Notes: a model not told the origin generated them from the letters alone. A DNA stretch of 7,393 bases from Chlamydiota bacterium (GCA_027449725.1 DAIDLB010000065.1:1-7393), one strand, 5' to 3'; shown: positions 1 to 6,779, numbered from the stretch's first letter. Numbers and translations: made by a program.

Positions 1-426
1 ATCCTCTCCGGTATCAGCCAGGGGGCCTCCCAGGTCGTCTTTGGGATCAACTCCAGAAAGGAAAATGTCGACCTCGGCATCTTCAACCTCTTTTTGCTTT
101 GCGCCGTTTTCTCCGCTATTCCTTTCCTATGGAGGCAGGAACCCATCTGGCTGGAAGGTCCCAAATGGTCCTGGGCCTCCATTCTGATCTCCCTTCTCGC
201 CATCGCCTCGATCGCCAACCAAATCTTCCGCTCTCTTGCCTACAAGCACGCCTCACCCTCCAAGCTCGCCGCTTTCTTCTATTTCGCGGTCATCCTCGCA
301 GGTCTTTGGGACTGGCTTATCTTCCATAACCCGCCAAATCTGCTCTCCGTTTGCGGCGCAATTCTCGTTATCCTTGGCGGCACGATCAAAATCTGGATCC
401 ATTACGCTAAACATAAAAATAAATAA
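1..426 (+). CDS. EamA/DMT-family permease, C-terminal part (5' end outside window)
   Basis: The frame is open from base 1 to a TAA at 424-426, giving 141 residues with no start inside the window that needs to be invoked; a TTG at 94 is only an internal codon. The protein is strongly hydrophobic, with about four membrane segments (for example around FNLFLLCAVFSAIPFLW, ILISLLAIASIA, FFYFAVILAGLWDWLIF and SVCGAILVILGGTIKIW). The pattern of a segment ending in an AYKHASPSKLAAFFYF-like stretch, then a short loop with NPP, then a final G-A-I-L-V-I-L-G-G helix is typical of the second EamA repeat of drug/metabolite transporters. It ends in a basic cytoplasmic tail (HYAKHKNK). The substrate cannot be told from the sequence; family members export metabolites or import nucleotides or S-adenosylmethionine in intracellular bacteria. 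It lies 32 bases upstream of the glycosyltransferase gene. Confidence 0.82.
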   Translation: MLSGISQGASQVVFGINSRKENVDLGIFNLFLLCAVFSAIPFLWRQEPIWLEGPKWSWASILISLLAIASIANQIFRSLAYKHASPSKLAAFFYFAVILAGLWDWLIFHNPPNLLSVCGAILVILGGTIKIWIHYAKHKNK

Positions 427-439
427 CTAAAATATACTT

Positions 440-445
440 TATAAT
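440..445 (+). promoter_or_regulatory. Perfect -10 hexamer TATAAT before the glycosyltransferase gene
   Basis: TATAAT sits in the AT-rich 32-base gap between the permease stop (426) and the ATG at 459. No convincing -35 box is present 16-18 bases upstream, so this is a candidate only. If used, transcription would begin near 452 and leave a leader of about seven bases, too short for a Shine-Dalgarno site, which agrees with the absence of one before this ATG. Confidence 0.35.
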
Positions 446-458
446 ATAAAACAAAAGA

Positions 459-1448
459 ATGAGAAACGCGATTTGTTTAAACATGATCGTAAAGGACGAA
501 CGTTCCGCGATCCAAAACTGCCTCGAATCGGTCAAAGGGTTGATCGACACCTGGGTCATCGCCGATACGGGATCGGAGGATGGGACGCAAGAGATCATCC
601 GGGAGGTTTTACAGGGGATTCCCGGAGAGCTGCACGAAATCCCCTGGGTTGATTTTGCCTCTTGCCGCAATGCGGCGCTAGAGTTCGCGCGCGGCAGGGC
701 AAACTACATTCTCTTTATCGACGCCGACGAAGAAATCGCCATTCTGGAAGGATTTGAGAAAGAGTCGCTCGATAAAAAGGCCTATTTCATCAGGACGAAA
801 GGACCTGCGGCCGACCATTTCCGGCTGCTCCTCATCCGGGACGATCCCCTCTGGCGCTGGGAAGGAGCTTTGCACGAACATCTCGTCCACGACTGCGCCG
901 TTGGAGAGGTGCTCCCCACTCTGATTAATTTCTGCCAAAGACAAGACGGACGCCGCACGCAAGATGCAGGCAAATTCCTCCGCGATGCCCGGATTTTAGA
1001 AGAAAAACTCCGCGAACAGCCGGGCCACCCGCGCCTCCTTTTCTATCTCGCTCAAAGCTATGGCAACGCGGGAGAATTTGCCCTCGCCCGCGAAACCTAT
1101 CGACAAAGAGCAGCTCTTCTTGGCCCTTCCGAAGAAACGTTTTGGGCGCTCTACTGCATCGGCCACATGGAAGAGCATCTTGGATTCCCCCTCGCCCAAA
1201 GGATCGCTAGCTTTTGCAAAGCCTATGCGTTCGACCCAAAGCGAGCAGAACCCCTTGAGAGGATGGCCTCCGAGTTTTTGGAGAGAGGCTGGCCGCTTCT
1301 CTGTTACCTTTTGGCCCGCTTTACTCTCGATTGGAAAGCGCCGATCGCCATCCAATCGAATGTCCATTCGTGGGTCTATGACTACGCAATGGCCGATCTC
1401 GCCGCCGAAAGCTGGAAGGAATTGCAAAAAATGACTGGTCCCCTTTAA
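459..1448 (+). CDS. Family-2 glycosyltransferase with TPR-like C-terminal region (copy 1)
   Basis: This 329-residue protein probably transfers a sugar from a nucleotide-sugar donor in the cytoplasm; the acceptor is unknown. Residues 1-95 form a GT-A fold: start MRNAICLNMIVKDE, nucleotide-binding DTGSEDGT at 36-43, and the metal-binding DxD within FIDADEE at 86-92. A conserved W-E-G-A-L-H-E (134-140) follows, the usual end of the catalytic part in this subfamily. Residues 170-290 are helical with TPR-like spacing (for example FYLAQSYGNAGEFALARETY). The ATG at 459 is chosen because the second copy in this window begins the same way (MNAICLNMIV). No Shine-Dalgarno site is visible. Compared with copy 2 it is about 36 residues shorter and lacks the last helical repeat. 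The next gene starts 12 bases after its stop, so the two are probably co-transcribed. Confidence 0.88.
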   Translation: MRNAICLNMIVKDERSAIQNCLESVKGLIDTWVIADTGSEDGTQEIIREVLQGIPGELHEIPWVDFASCRNAALEFARGRANYILFIDADEEIAILEGFEKESLDKKAYFIRTKGPAADHFRLLLIRDDPLWRWEGALHEHLVHDCAVGEVLPTLINFCQRQDGRRTQDAGKFLRDARILEEKLREQPGHPRLLFYLAQSYGNAGEFALARETYRQRAALLGPSEETFWALYCIGHMEEHLGFPLAQRIASFCKAYAFDPKRAEPLERMASEFLERGWPLLCYLLARFTLDWKAPIAIQSNVHSWVYDYAMADLAAESWKELQKMTGPL

Positions 1449-1460
1449 ATTCCTTTCCCG

Positions 1461-1850
1461 ATGAATAAACTCCTGACCTCTCTTTTTTTGATCTGTTCCC
1501 TCTCTGCAGACATCATCAAGCTCGACGAAGAGGATCTCCGCGTCCTCCGCGCCGCCAATCCGCTCGTCCTTCTGGTCTTGCCTCCCACATACGCTTTTTC
1601 CCAAGCATCCCAGCATGCGCAGGAAAACGGGTACCGCTACTTCGCATTTGTCTATTACGAGTGCAAGTTCGGTTCATACAAAACAACCGCCCATTTCGAG
1701 CCCCCTTCCAATAGCGGCGTCTTGCTCGAATATGAAGACGATTGGATCCGAATCGAGTATTTCGCCTATTTCGATCCCCCCGATTCCCTCGACGTCTTCG
1801 AAGCCGGCGATTATGAGATTGATTTTGAAGGCTTGCCTGATGAAGAATAG
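1461..1850 (+). CDS. Small acidic secreted protein of unknown function
   Basis: This is a 129-residue protein that I do not recognise. Its N-terminus looks like a short signal peptide: MNK, then the hydrophobic LLTSLFLICSL, with likely cleavage near SLS/A (after residue 15 or 16). There is a cysteine in the hydrophobic stretch, but the residues before it do not make a good lipobox. The mature part is acidic and rich in aromatic residues (YRYFAFVYYE, IEYFAYFDPP) and ends in an Asp/Glu-rich tail (EIDFEGLPDEE). It is therefore probably a small soluble periplasmic or exported protein with beta structure. It sits 12 bases after the glycosyltransferase gene and only 5 bases before recD2, so it is very likely part of the same transcript. 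That position does not define its role. No clear Shine-Dalgarno site precedes the ATG. Confidence 0.72.
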   Translation: MNKLLTSLFLICSLSADIIKLDEEDLRVLRAANPLVLLVLPPTYAFSQASQHAQENGYRYFAFVYYECKFGSYKTTAHFEPPSNSGVLLEYEDDWIRIEYFAYFDPPDSLDVFEAGDYEIDFEGLPDEE

Positions 1851-1855
1851 AAGAA

Positions 1856-4045
1856 ATGGATACCCTGCAAGGACACATTGAGGCCATCGTCTATACTCAG
1901 CCGGAAAACGGTTTTACCGTTGCCCGTCTGAAGGAGCCGAAAAAAAAAGAACTGACGGTCATCGTCGGTACCCTCCCCTCGATCCAACCAGGAGAGACGG
2001 TCACTTGCCAGGGAACCTGGAAAACACATCCCTCCTACGGACGGCAATTTGAAGTAGCCGACTGCCAGGTGGAGGTTCCCTCCGATCTGATGGGAATTCA
2101 AAAGTATCTCGAGTCGGGCCTGGTCAAAGGGATCGGCCCCGTTTTCGCCAAGAAGATCGTCGACCGTTTCGGCACCGACACACTGCGGGTCATCGACGAG
2201 ATGCCGCACCGCCTTCTCGAAATCCAGGGCCTGGGCGAAAAAAAAAGAGAGAAAATTGTCGAATGCTGGCGAGAGCAGCGCTCGATCCGCGAAGTGATGA
2301 TCTTTTTACGCACCCATGGCGTCAGCCCCGCCTATGCGCAAAAGATCTTCAAAGCCTACGGCAACAAGAGCATCGAGCGGGTGAAGAAAAACCCGTACCA
2401 GCTCGCAAAAGACATCTTTGGAATCGGGTTTAAAACGGCAGATACCCTGGCCCAAAAGCTGGGGCTGCCGCAGCACTCGCCGGAGAGGCTTTCAGCAGGA
2501 ATCCAATTCGTCCTCTGGGAGCTGACGACGGAGGGGCATACCTGCTATCCGCTCAAGCAGCTGGTCCCCGCGGCAAAAGAGATGCTAGAGGTCGAGGAAG
2601 CGCTCATCGAGGCCCAAGTCAAACGTCTTGTTGAAGCAGGCGACCTCGTCGAACAGAAGGTCGAAGAAGAGCCGTTTCTCTGGCTGAAACCCTTCCACGC
2701 CTATGAACAGGGGATCGCGCGCGATTTGAAGCGCCTCGTCGATAGCCAGCAGGCGCTCCGCTCCATCGATCTGGAAAAAGCGGCCGACTGGGTGCAGCAT
2801 CTCCTCCACATCCGCTTTGCCCCCCAGCAGGAAGCCGCCGTCAAAAAGGCGCTCGACGACAAAGTGCATATCATCACGGGCGGGCCCGGTACTGGAAAAA
2901 GCACGATCACCAACGCCATTCTCGCCGTCACGGCAAAACTGACCGACAAGATCCTCCTCGCAGCGCCCACCGGACGGGCCGCCAAGCGGATGTCGGAGAT
3001 CACGCACAGGAAGGCCTTCACCCTCCACGCGCTATTGGAGTGGGATCCGATGTCGGGCGGCTTTAAACGCTCGCGCGACAATCCCCTCTCTTGCGACCTC
3101 CTCATCATCGATGAAGCGAGCATGATCGACACGCCGCTCCTTTTTTCCCTCTTGAGAGCGATCCCGAGCAGCGCGCGCGTCATTTTCGTCGGCGATATCG
3201 ACCAGCTCCCGAGCGTAGGTCCCGGGACGGTGCTCCGCGACCTGATCCAATCTTCTCTCATCGGCGTGACAAGGCTCACCGAGATTTTCCGGCAGGCCAA
3301 AGGATCGAAAATCGTCACGAACGCCCACCGGATCAACCAGGGGGAATTTCCTGAGCTCTACAGCAGCGAGACGAGCGACTTCCACTACATCGAAGCAGAG
3401 ACGCCGGAGGCGATCCAGCAAGTCATCTTGCAGCTCGTCTCGGCAGATATCCCCTCCAAGCACGGATTTGACCGCGTCAACGACATCCAGGTGCTCGCTC
3501 CCATGAAGCGAGGTACGATCGGCATCGAAGTTTTAAACGAATCCCTGCAAAATCTGCTCAACCCGAGCGACCGCCCTTTTTACCGCGCAGGCCGCCGCTT
3601 CCATCTGCAAGACAAGGTGATGCAAATCAAGAACAACTACAATAAAAAGGTCTATAACGGCGATATCGGCCGCATTGCAAGCGTGGACATGGAAGAAGAG
3701 CTTCTCGAAGTGGATTTCGACGACAAGAGAGTTCCCTACGAATTTTCCGAACTCGACGAGCTGGTGCTTGCTTACGCCGCCTCGGTCCATAAATACCAGG
3801 GAAGCGAATGCCCCTGTGTCGTCATGCCAATCCACACGACGCACTTCAAGCTCTTGCATCGCAATCTGCTCTATACTGCCGTCACACGGGGAAAAAAACA
3901 GGTTTTTTTAGTCGGGACAAAAAAGGCGATCGCGATTGCGATCTCAAATAACGAGGGGCTCAAGCGCTTTACAGGCCTCGAACAAGCTCTTCGGGCCGCG
4001 CCGCCAAGCCCCAAGCCGAATGCAACGCAGCTCCGGTTTGTTTAA
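1856..4045 (+). CDS. recD2: RecD2-type ATP-dependent 5'-3' DNA helicase
   Basis: This 729-residue protein is a superfamily 1B helicase of the RecD2 class, which acts in DNA repair and replication-stress tolerance without RecBC. Its length fits RecD2 (about 700-800 residues). An OB-like N-terminal domain (about 1-75) is followed by helix-hairpin-helix elements: KGIGPVFAKKIV (91-102), IQGLGEKKREKI (123-134) and IFGIGFKTADTLA (187-199). Helicase motifs are intact: Walker A GGPGTGKST (342-350), Walker B LLIIDEAS with D419/E420, motif III GDIDQLPSVGPG (446-457), ASVHKYQGSE (642-651), and motif VI YTAVTR ending in the arginine finger R678. The ATG lies 5 bases after the preceding stop, with a weak purine-rich GAAG-like site, so translational coupling is likely. 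Two A9 runs occur in the 5' third. The stop overlaps the stop of the convergent gene. Confidence 0.96.
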   Translation: MDTLQGHIEAIVYTQPENGFTVARLKEPKKKELTVIVGTLPSIQPGETVTCQGTWKTHPSYGRQFEVADCQVEVPSDLMGIQKYLESGLVKGIGPVFAKKIVDRFGTDTLRVIDEMPHRLLEIQGLGEKKREKIVECWREQRSIREVMIFLRTHGVSPAYAQKIFKAYGNKSIERVKKNPYQLAKDIFGIGFKTADTLAQKLGLPQHSPERLSAGIQFVLWELTTEGHTCYPLKQLVPAAKEMLEVEEALIEAQVKRLVEAGDLVEQKVEEEPFLWLKPFHAYEQGIARDLKRLVDSQQALRSIDLEKAADWVQHLLHIRFAPQQEAAVKKALDDKVHIITGGPGTGKSTITNAILAVTAKLTDKILLAAPTGRAAKRMSEITHRKAFTLHALLEWDPMSGGFKRSRDNPLSCDLLIIDEASMIDTPLLFSLLRAIPSSARVIFVGDIDQLPSVGPGTVLRDLIQSSLIGVTRLTEIFRQAKGSKIVTNAHRINQGEFPELYSSETSDFHYIEAETPEAIQQVILQLVSADIPSKHGFDRVNDIQVLAPMKRGTIGIEVLNESLQNLLNPSDRPFYRAGRRFHLQDKVMQIKNNYNKKVYNGDIGRIASVDMEEELLEVDFDDKRVPYEFSELDELVLAYAASVHKYQGSECPCVVMPIHTTHFKLLHRNLLYTAVTRGKKQVFLVGTKKAIAIAISNNEGLKRFTGLEQALRAAPPSPKPNATQLRFV

Positions 4046-4479
4046 AAATGTGCCTGGATCGTAAGTTTCGGGTCGAGAAGTTTTAAAGACTCTTCGCGAT
4101 TATAAATCCTCCCGCTGCTAATCTCATAACTCAACAAACCCCGAATGACTGTTTCCTTCTCGATCTGCTCGCGCATATTCGGCAGAAAAAAAGTAGAGAT
4201 CCCCTCTTTCATCCAGACGAAGGCTCTAAAGAAAATATTTGCGTTTTGAATCTTCTGATCGGTCTTTAAATACGCGTCCTTCATCAATCTTACAACGCGG
4301 ATGCCATCGAGGCGCTGCCCTACCGTAAGCTGGTCTACCGCATCTGTACAGGCGATCTTGAATATTTTTTCTGCCAGATCATTCAGGCTCTCTTCTTTCC
4401 CGTTGATCGTTACAACCCGGGTGCCGTCTCGAGCCACTGTTGCCAATCCTGGATCGAACGTTAGAGTTAAAACATTCAT
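4042..4479 (-). CDS. Unrecognised 145-residue protein
   Basis: I do not recognise this protein. The reading frame extends to a GTG at 4512, but the ATG at 4479 is preferred because a GAGAG Shine-Dalgarno-like site lies five bases upstream and the resulting N-terminus (MNVLTLTFDPGLATVARDGT) looks like a natural beta-strand start. From that start the protein has 145 residues, no signal peptide and no membrane segment. The first 35 residues suggest beta hairpins (TRVVTINGKEE). The middle is helical and charged, with a hydrophobic-aromatic patch (ANIFFRAFVWMKEGISTFFL). The gene is AT-richer than recD2 (about 38% GC in a sampled 60-base line against 62%), suggesting a different history or weaker constraint. 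It converges on recD2 with a 4-base overlap and is divergent from the ppx-like gene across an AT-rich spacer. Confidence 0.65.
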   Translation of the reverse strand: MNVLTLTFDPGLATVARDGTRVVTINGKEESLNDLAEKIFKIACTDAVDQLTVGQRLDGIRVVRLMKDAYLKTDQKIQNANIFFRAFVWMKEGISTFFLPNMREQIEKETVIRGLLSYEISSGRIYNREESLKLLDPKLTIQAHF

Positions 4480-4524
4480 TTTTCTCTCACAATTAGATAG
4501 ATAGTTTCCCACAAAACCACTTTT

Positions 4525-4556
4525 ATCTCAATTTAAATCATTTATTAAATTGAGAT
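4525..4556. repeat. Perfect 12-bp inverted repeat in the divergent spacer (possible operator)
   Basis: Left arm ATCTCAATTTAA (4525-4536) and right arm TTAAATTGAGAT (4545-4556) are exact reverse complements separated by 8 bases. Each arm contains TTGAGA, on opposite strands, so a -35-like hexamer points outward in both directions. No T-run follows on either strand, and it lies between divergent genes, so a terminator is unlikely. The right arm covers the -35 box of the ppx-like gene. A dimeric DNA-binding regulator is the simplest reading, but none is identified. Confidence 0.6.
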
Positions 4557-4578
4557 TAAGTAAAAACAAAGCGATAAT
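4550..4578 (+). promoter_or_regulatory. Sigma-70-type promoter of the ppx-like gene
   Basis: TTGAGA (4550-4555) and GATAAT (4573-4578) each match the consensus at five of six positions and are separated by exactly 17 bases. Transcription would begin near 4585, leaving about 13 bases of leader that include the GAGGGTG Shine-Dalgarno site (4589-4595). The -10 box overlaps the upstream in-frame ATG at 4577, which argues against that ATG as the start. Confidence 0.62.
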
Positions 4579-4597
4579 GCAACAAAAAGAGGGTGAA

Positions 4598-5713
4598 ATG
4601 GAAATTAAAAAAGTAAATACACTCAAAACAACAACTTTTTACAGACAACAACCTCAAATTAACAAACCGGATGCCAAACCTGTACTCATCGGCTCCCATC
4701 GTGCGGGACTCCGCCGATTGAGACAGGAGAGCGTCCTGCTCGCCGCCATTCCGGAAGAAAAACCGCTCATCGAACGGAGGGCCGCCGTTGACGTAGGCTC
4801 CGGCGGAACCAAAGTATGCATCGCCGACGTTGATGCGAAGACAAACCGGATTGTAAAAGTTTATTTTGAAAAGTCTTTCTCGGTCCCCTATCAGTCCTAT
4901 TTAGAGGCGTCCGAAGACGGGAGCTTCAACGAGGAGATTCAGAAAAATGGCCTTCGAACCTTCACCGAGATCAAAGAGATTTTAGACCAATACGAGGTCG
5001 CGAAAGTAACCGCCGTAGCCACGGAAGCCTTCCGTAAAGCATCTAACGGGGCTGCATTTGCAGAAACGGTTGCCAAGACAACCGGAATCCCTCTCCGAGT
5101 GATTTCTCAAAAGGAAGAGGGGGCTATTGCCTTTTATAGCGCCTCGAACGCTTCCGGCAGCGCCCCGGAAGACCTTCTTATTTGGGATATCGGCACCGGC
5201 AGCTTCCAAATCGCGGCCGAAGATCAGGAAACCGATCTCCTCGTCTACATGCAGTCTATGGGATCGGTTCCCTTTAAAAACTACATCATCCGGGACGTTC
5301 AAGGAAAAGACCCGGCCGTGGTCAAGTCCCCGAATCCAATGACGGAAGAAGAGTGGCTTCTCGCCGACGCAAAAGCGCGCGAGCTAGGAAGACGGGCCTA
5401 TCCGGAATTGAAAAAACAGATCCGCGACCTCGATGGAAGCATCGTCGGCATCGGCCGCCTCTTTGCTAATAGTGTAGGGCCGATCGGAACCCGTTCCGGC
5501 GTGATCACCCGCGACGATCTGCGCGCCTTCATCCGCTCGTCTCTCAATAAGACCGATGAAGAGCTGGGCGATCCGTTTGCGAGCGTCAACCTCACAAACT
5601 GCATCCTCGTCCTCGGCGTCATGAAAGCGCTCCATATCCACGAAATCCGGATCGTCGAAACCACCTCGACAAAAGGACTCCTCAGCTACGGTCCCTATTG
5701 GTCAAATCCCTGA
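4598..5713 (+). CDS. Ppx/GppA-family phosphohydrolase-like protein with altered active-site motif
   Basis: This 371-residue protein belongs to the ASKHA fold; family members hydrolyse polyphosphate or pppGpp in the cytoplasm. The first phosphate loop AAVDVGSGGTK is at 62-72, ATEAFRKASNG at 141-151, the E-E pair at 173-174, the second loop DIGTGSF at 197-203, GSVPF at 222-226, GIGRLF at 284-289, and the C-terminal helix ending in TTSTKGLLSYG at 355-365. The core is about 310 residues, the short two-domain form. Oddities: about 60 residues precede the first loop, where family members usually have about 10, and Q204 stands where the family has the glutamate of DIGGGSTE. The start at 4598 is chosen for the GAGGGTG site (4589-4595) and the promoter position; ATG 4577 and TTG 4550 are in frame but fit worse. 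Polyphosphatase activity is not certain. Confidence 0.85.
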   Translation: MEIKKVNTLKTTTFYRQQPQINKPDAKPVLIGSHRAGLRRLRQESVLLAAIPEEKPLIERRAAVDVGSGGTKVCIADVDAKTNRIVKVYFEKSFSVPYQSYLEASEDGSFNEEIQKNGLRTFTEIKEILDQYEVAKVTAVATEAFRKASNGAAFAETVAKTTGIPLRVISQKEEGAIAFYSASNASGSAPEDLLIWDIGTGSFQIAAEDQETDLLVYMQSMGSVPFKNYIIRDVQGKDPAVVKSPNPMTEEEWLLADAKARELGRRAYPELKKQIRDLDGSIVGIGRLFANSVGPIGTRSGVITRDDLRAFIRSSLNKTDEELGDPFASVNLTNCILVLGVMKALHIHEIRIVETTSTKGLLSYGPYWSNP

Positions 5714-6779
5714 CGTGGGGCAAAGCCTCTTCGACTTGCAGCCGTCTCTCCGGCGGCAAGTCGGGTATTTTTTCCAATCTGGTAAGAGCCTTAAACGCCT
5801 CGAAATACCTTCCCGTCTGATAAGAGCATTTGACAAAGAGGAGCAATAGACCATAGCGATAGAGAGGCGCCTCGAGATAGATTACATCTGTCCTCGGAAG
5901 CGGCGTATCGACTCCCAATTTCGCGATTTGGTATGCCTCCTCAAATGCCTGAATGCCGCTATAGTAATGAGCAAGCCAGTAAAGCGGCTCGATCCGCGAC
6001 GGGCGGCTCCGATATGCTTTTTTATAGCTTTCGATGAATGTCTGAGGGCTCATCCCCTGTTTTCTCTGGAGATGCGCGATGCGGTAGAGCGAATAAAAAA
6101 CCTCTTCTTCATACCCTCCCAGCAAGGCCCTCTTTTCGAAAGCGGCAAGAGCCAATTCGTCTTCATTGGCCCACTCATAGGTAATTCCCAAATAGGTGGC
6201 ATACCGGGTATTTTGAGGATCTTTCTCCAACTCCCGCTGTATGACAAGGAGATCTTTCCGGTATTTTCCCGCATCGAGGGACCGCTTTCCATCCTCCTCG
6301 ATCGCGAGAATTTCTATTCCGTGGAGAAGCTTTCCCGACCGGGCGTCCTCGCATAGGATTTCCTCATGCAAAGCACCTACCCATCGCCAATCGAGGCTTT
6401 GCTTTACGAGAAAACGGGTCAGCGACTCGCAAGAGTCAAGGCGTTTGACCGCGAAATAGCAATCTTTGTAGAGCGGGGGAAAAAAAAACTCTTTTGAGAA
6501 AACAATCTCTTCGTCCGCATCGATAAAAAGGAGATATTCCCCTCGCCCTTTTGCCAATTGCAGCGCTTCGTTGCGGTTCGCCGCAAAATCGATCCAGGGA
6601 CGCTCGTAAAGAACTCCCGGCACATCAGAAAGCTCTTCGCGCACAATCTCTTGCGTTCCGTCCGTCGAACCGGTATCGACAATGACCCAGGAATGGATCA
6701 CGTTTTTTACCGAAGCAAGACATCTTCGAATCGCCTTGCTTTCATTCCGAACAATCATATTTAAACAAATAGCATTCAT
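5682..6779 (-). CDS. Family-2 glycosyltransferase with TPR-like C-terminal region (copy 2)
   Basis: This 365-residue protein is a paralogue of the gene at 459-1448. The GT-A part begins MNAICLNMIVRNES, with DTGSTDGT at 35-42, the metal-binding DxD in FIDADEE (85-91) and WRWVGALHEE at 131-140. Helical, TPR-like repeats run from about 170 to 340 (for example YLGITYEWANEDELALAAFEK and YGLLLLFVKCSYQTGRYFEAF), one repeat more than copy 1. The acceptor is unknown; a cell-surface glycan or protein is plausible. The ATG at 6779 is preferred over a TTG eight codons upstream because copy 1 starts at the same residue. No Shine-Dalgarno site is visible. It lies 39 bases downstream of the 109-aa gene and is probably co-transcribed with it. 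Its last ten codons and stop overlap the end of the ppx-like gene by 32 bases. Confidence 0.87.
   Translation of the reverse strand: MNAICLNMIVRNESKAIRRCLASVKNVIHSWVIVDTGSTDGTQEIVREELSDVPGVLYERPWIDFAANRNEALQLAKGRGEYLLFIDADEEIVFSKEFFFPPLYKDCYFAVKRLDSCESLTRFLVKQSLDWRWVGALHEEILCEDARSGKLLHGIEILAIEEDGKRSLDAGKYRKDLLVIQRELEKDPQNTRYATYLGITYEWANEDELALAAFEKRALLGGYEEEVFYSLYRIAHLQRKQGMSPQTFIESYKKAYRSRPSRIEPLYWLAHYYSGIQAFEEAYQIAKLGVDTPLPRTDVIYLEAPLYRYGLLLLFVKCSYQTGRYFEAFKALTRLEKIPDLPPERRLQVEEALPHVRDLTNRDRS
5732..5773 (+). terminator. Intrinsic terminator of the ppx-like gene, inside the opposing gene
   Basis: CGACTTGC (5732-5739) pairs with GCAAGTCG (5756-5763), and after one A/G mismatch GCCG (5741-5744) pairs with CGGC (5751-5754) around the loop TCTCTC. 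The stem thus has 12 pairs with one mismatch. A TTTTTT run follows at 5768-5773, four bases after the stem. It starts 18 bases after the ppx-like stop on the same strand and lies wholly within the antisense glycosyltransferase coding sequence. Confidence 0.72.

Noticed and set aside
996..1616. Open frame of 206 codons on the minus strand across copy 1 glycosyltransferase and the secreted protein
   Set aside because: Antisense to two better-supported genes, with no Shine-Dalgarno site or known motif; judged a shadow.
2701..3336. Long open frame of 211 codons on the minus strand within recD2
   Set aside because: It lies wholly antisense to the conserved helicase motifs, has no recognisable protein features, and is expected from GC-rich coding sequence.
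3889..3909. A7 and T7 runs close together near the recD2 3' end, resembling a hairpin
   Set aside because: They fall in conserved codons after the motif VI region, the centre does not pair well, and there is no GC stem, so neither a terminator nor a regulatory element is supported.
4480..4512. GTG start for the minus-strand unknown gene at 4512
   Set aside because: The ATG at 4479 has a GAGAG site at suitable spacing; the extra residues look like leader sequence.
4492..4531. Minus-strand promoter using TTGAGA at 4531-4526 and TCTAAT at 4497-4492
   Set aside because: The spacing is about 28 bases, far too long, and no alternative pair fits well, so no promoter is called for the minus-strand gene.
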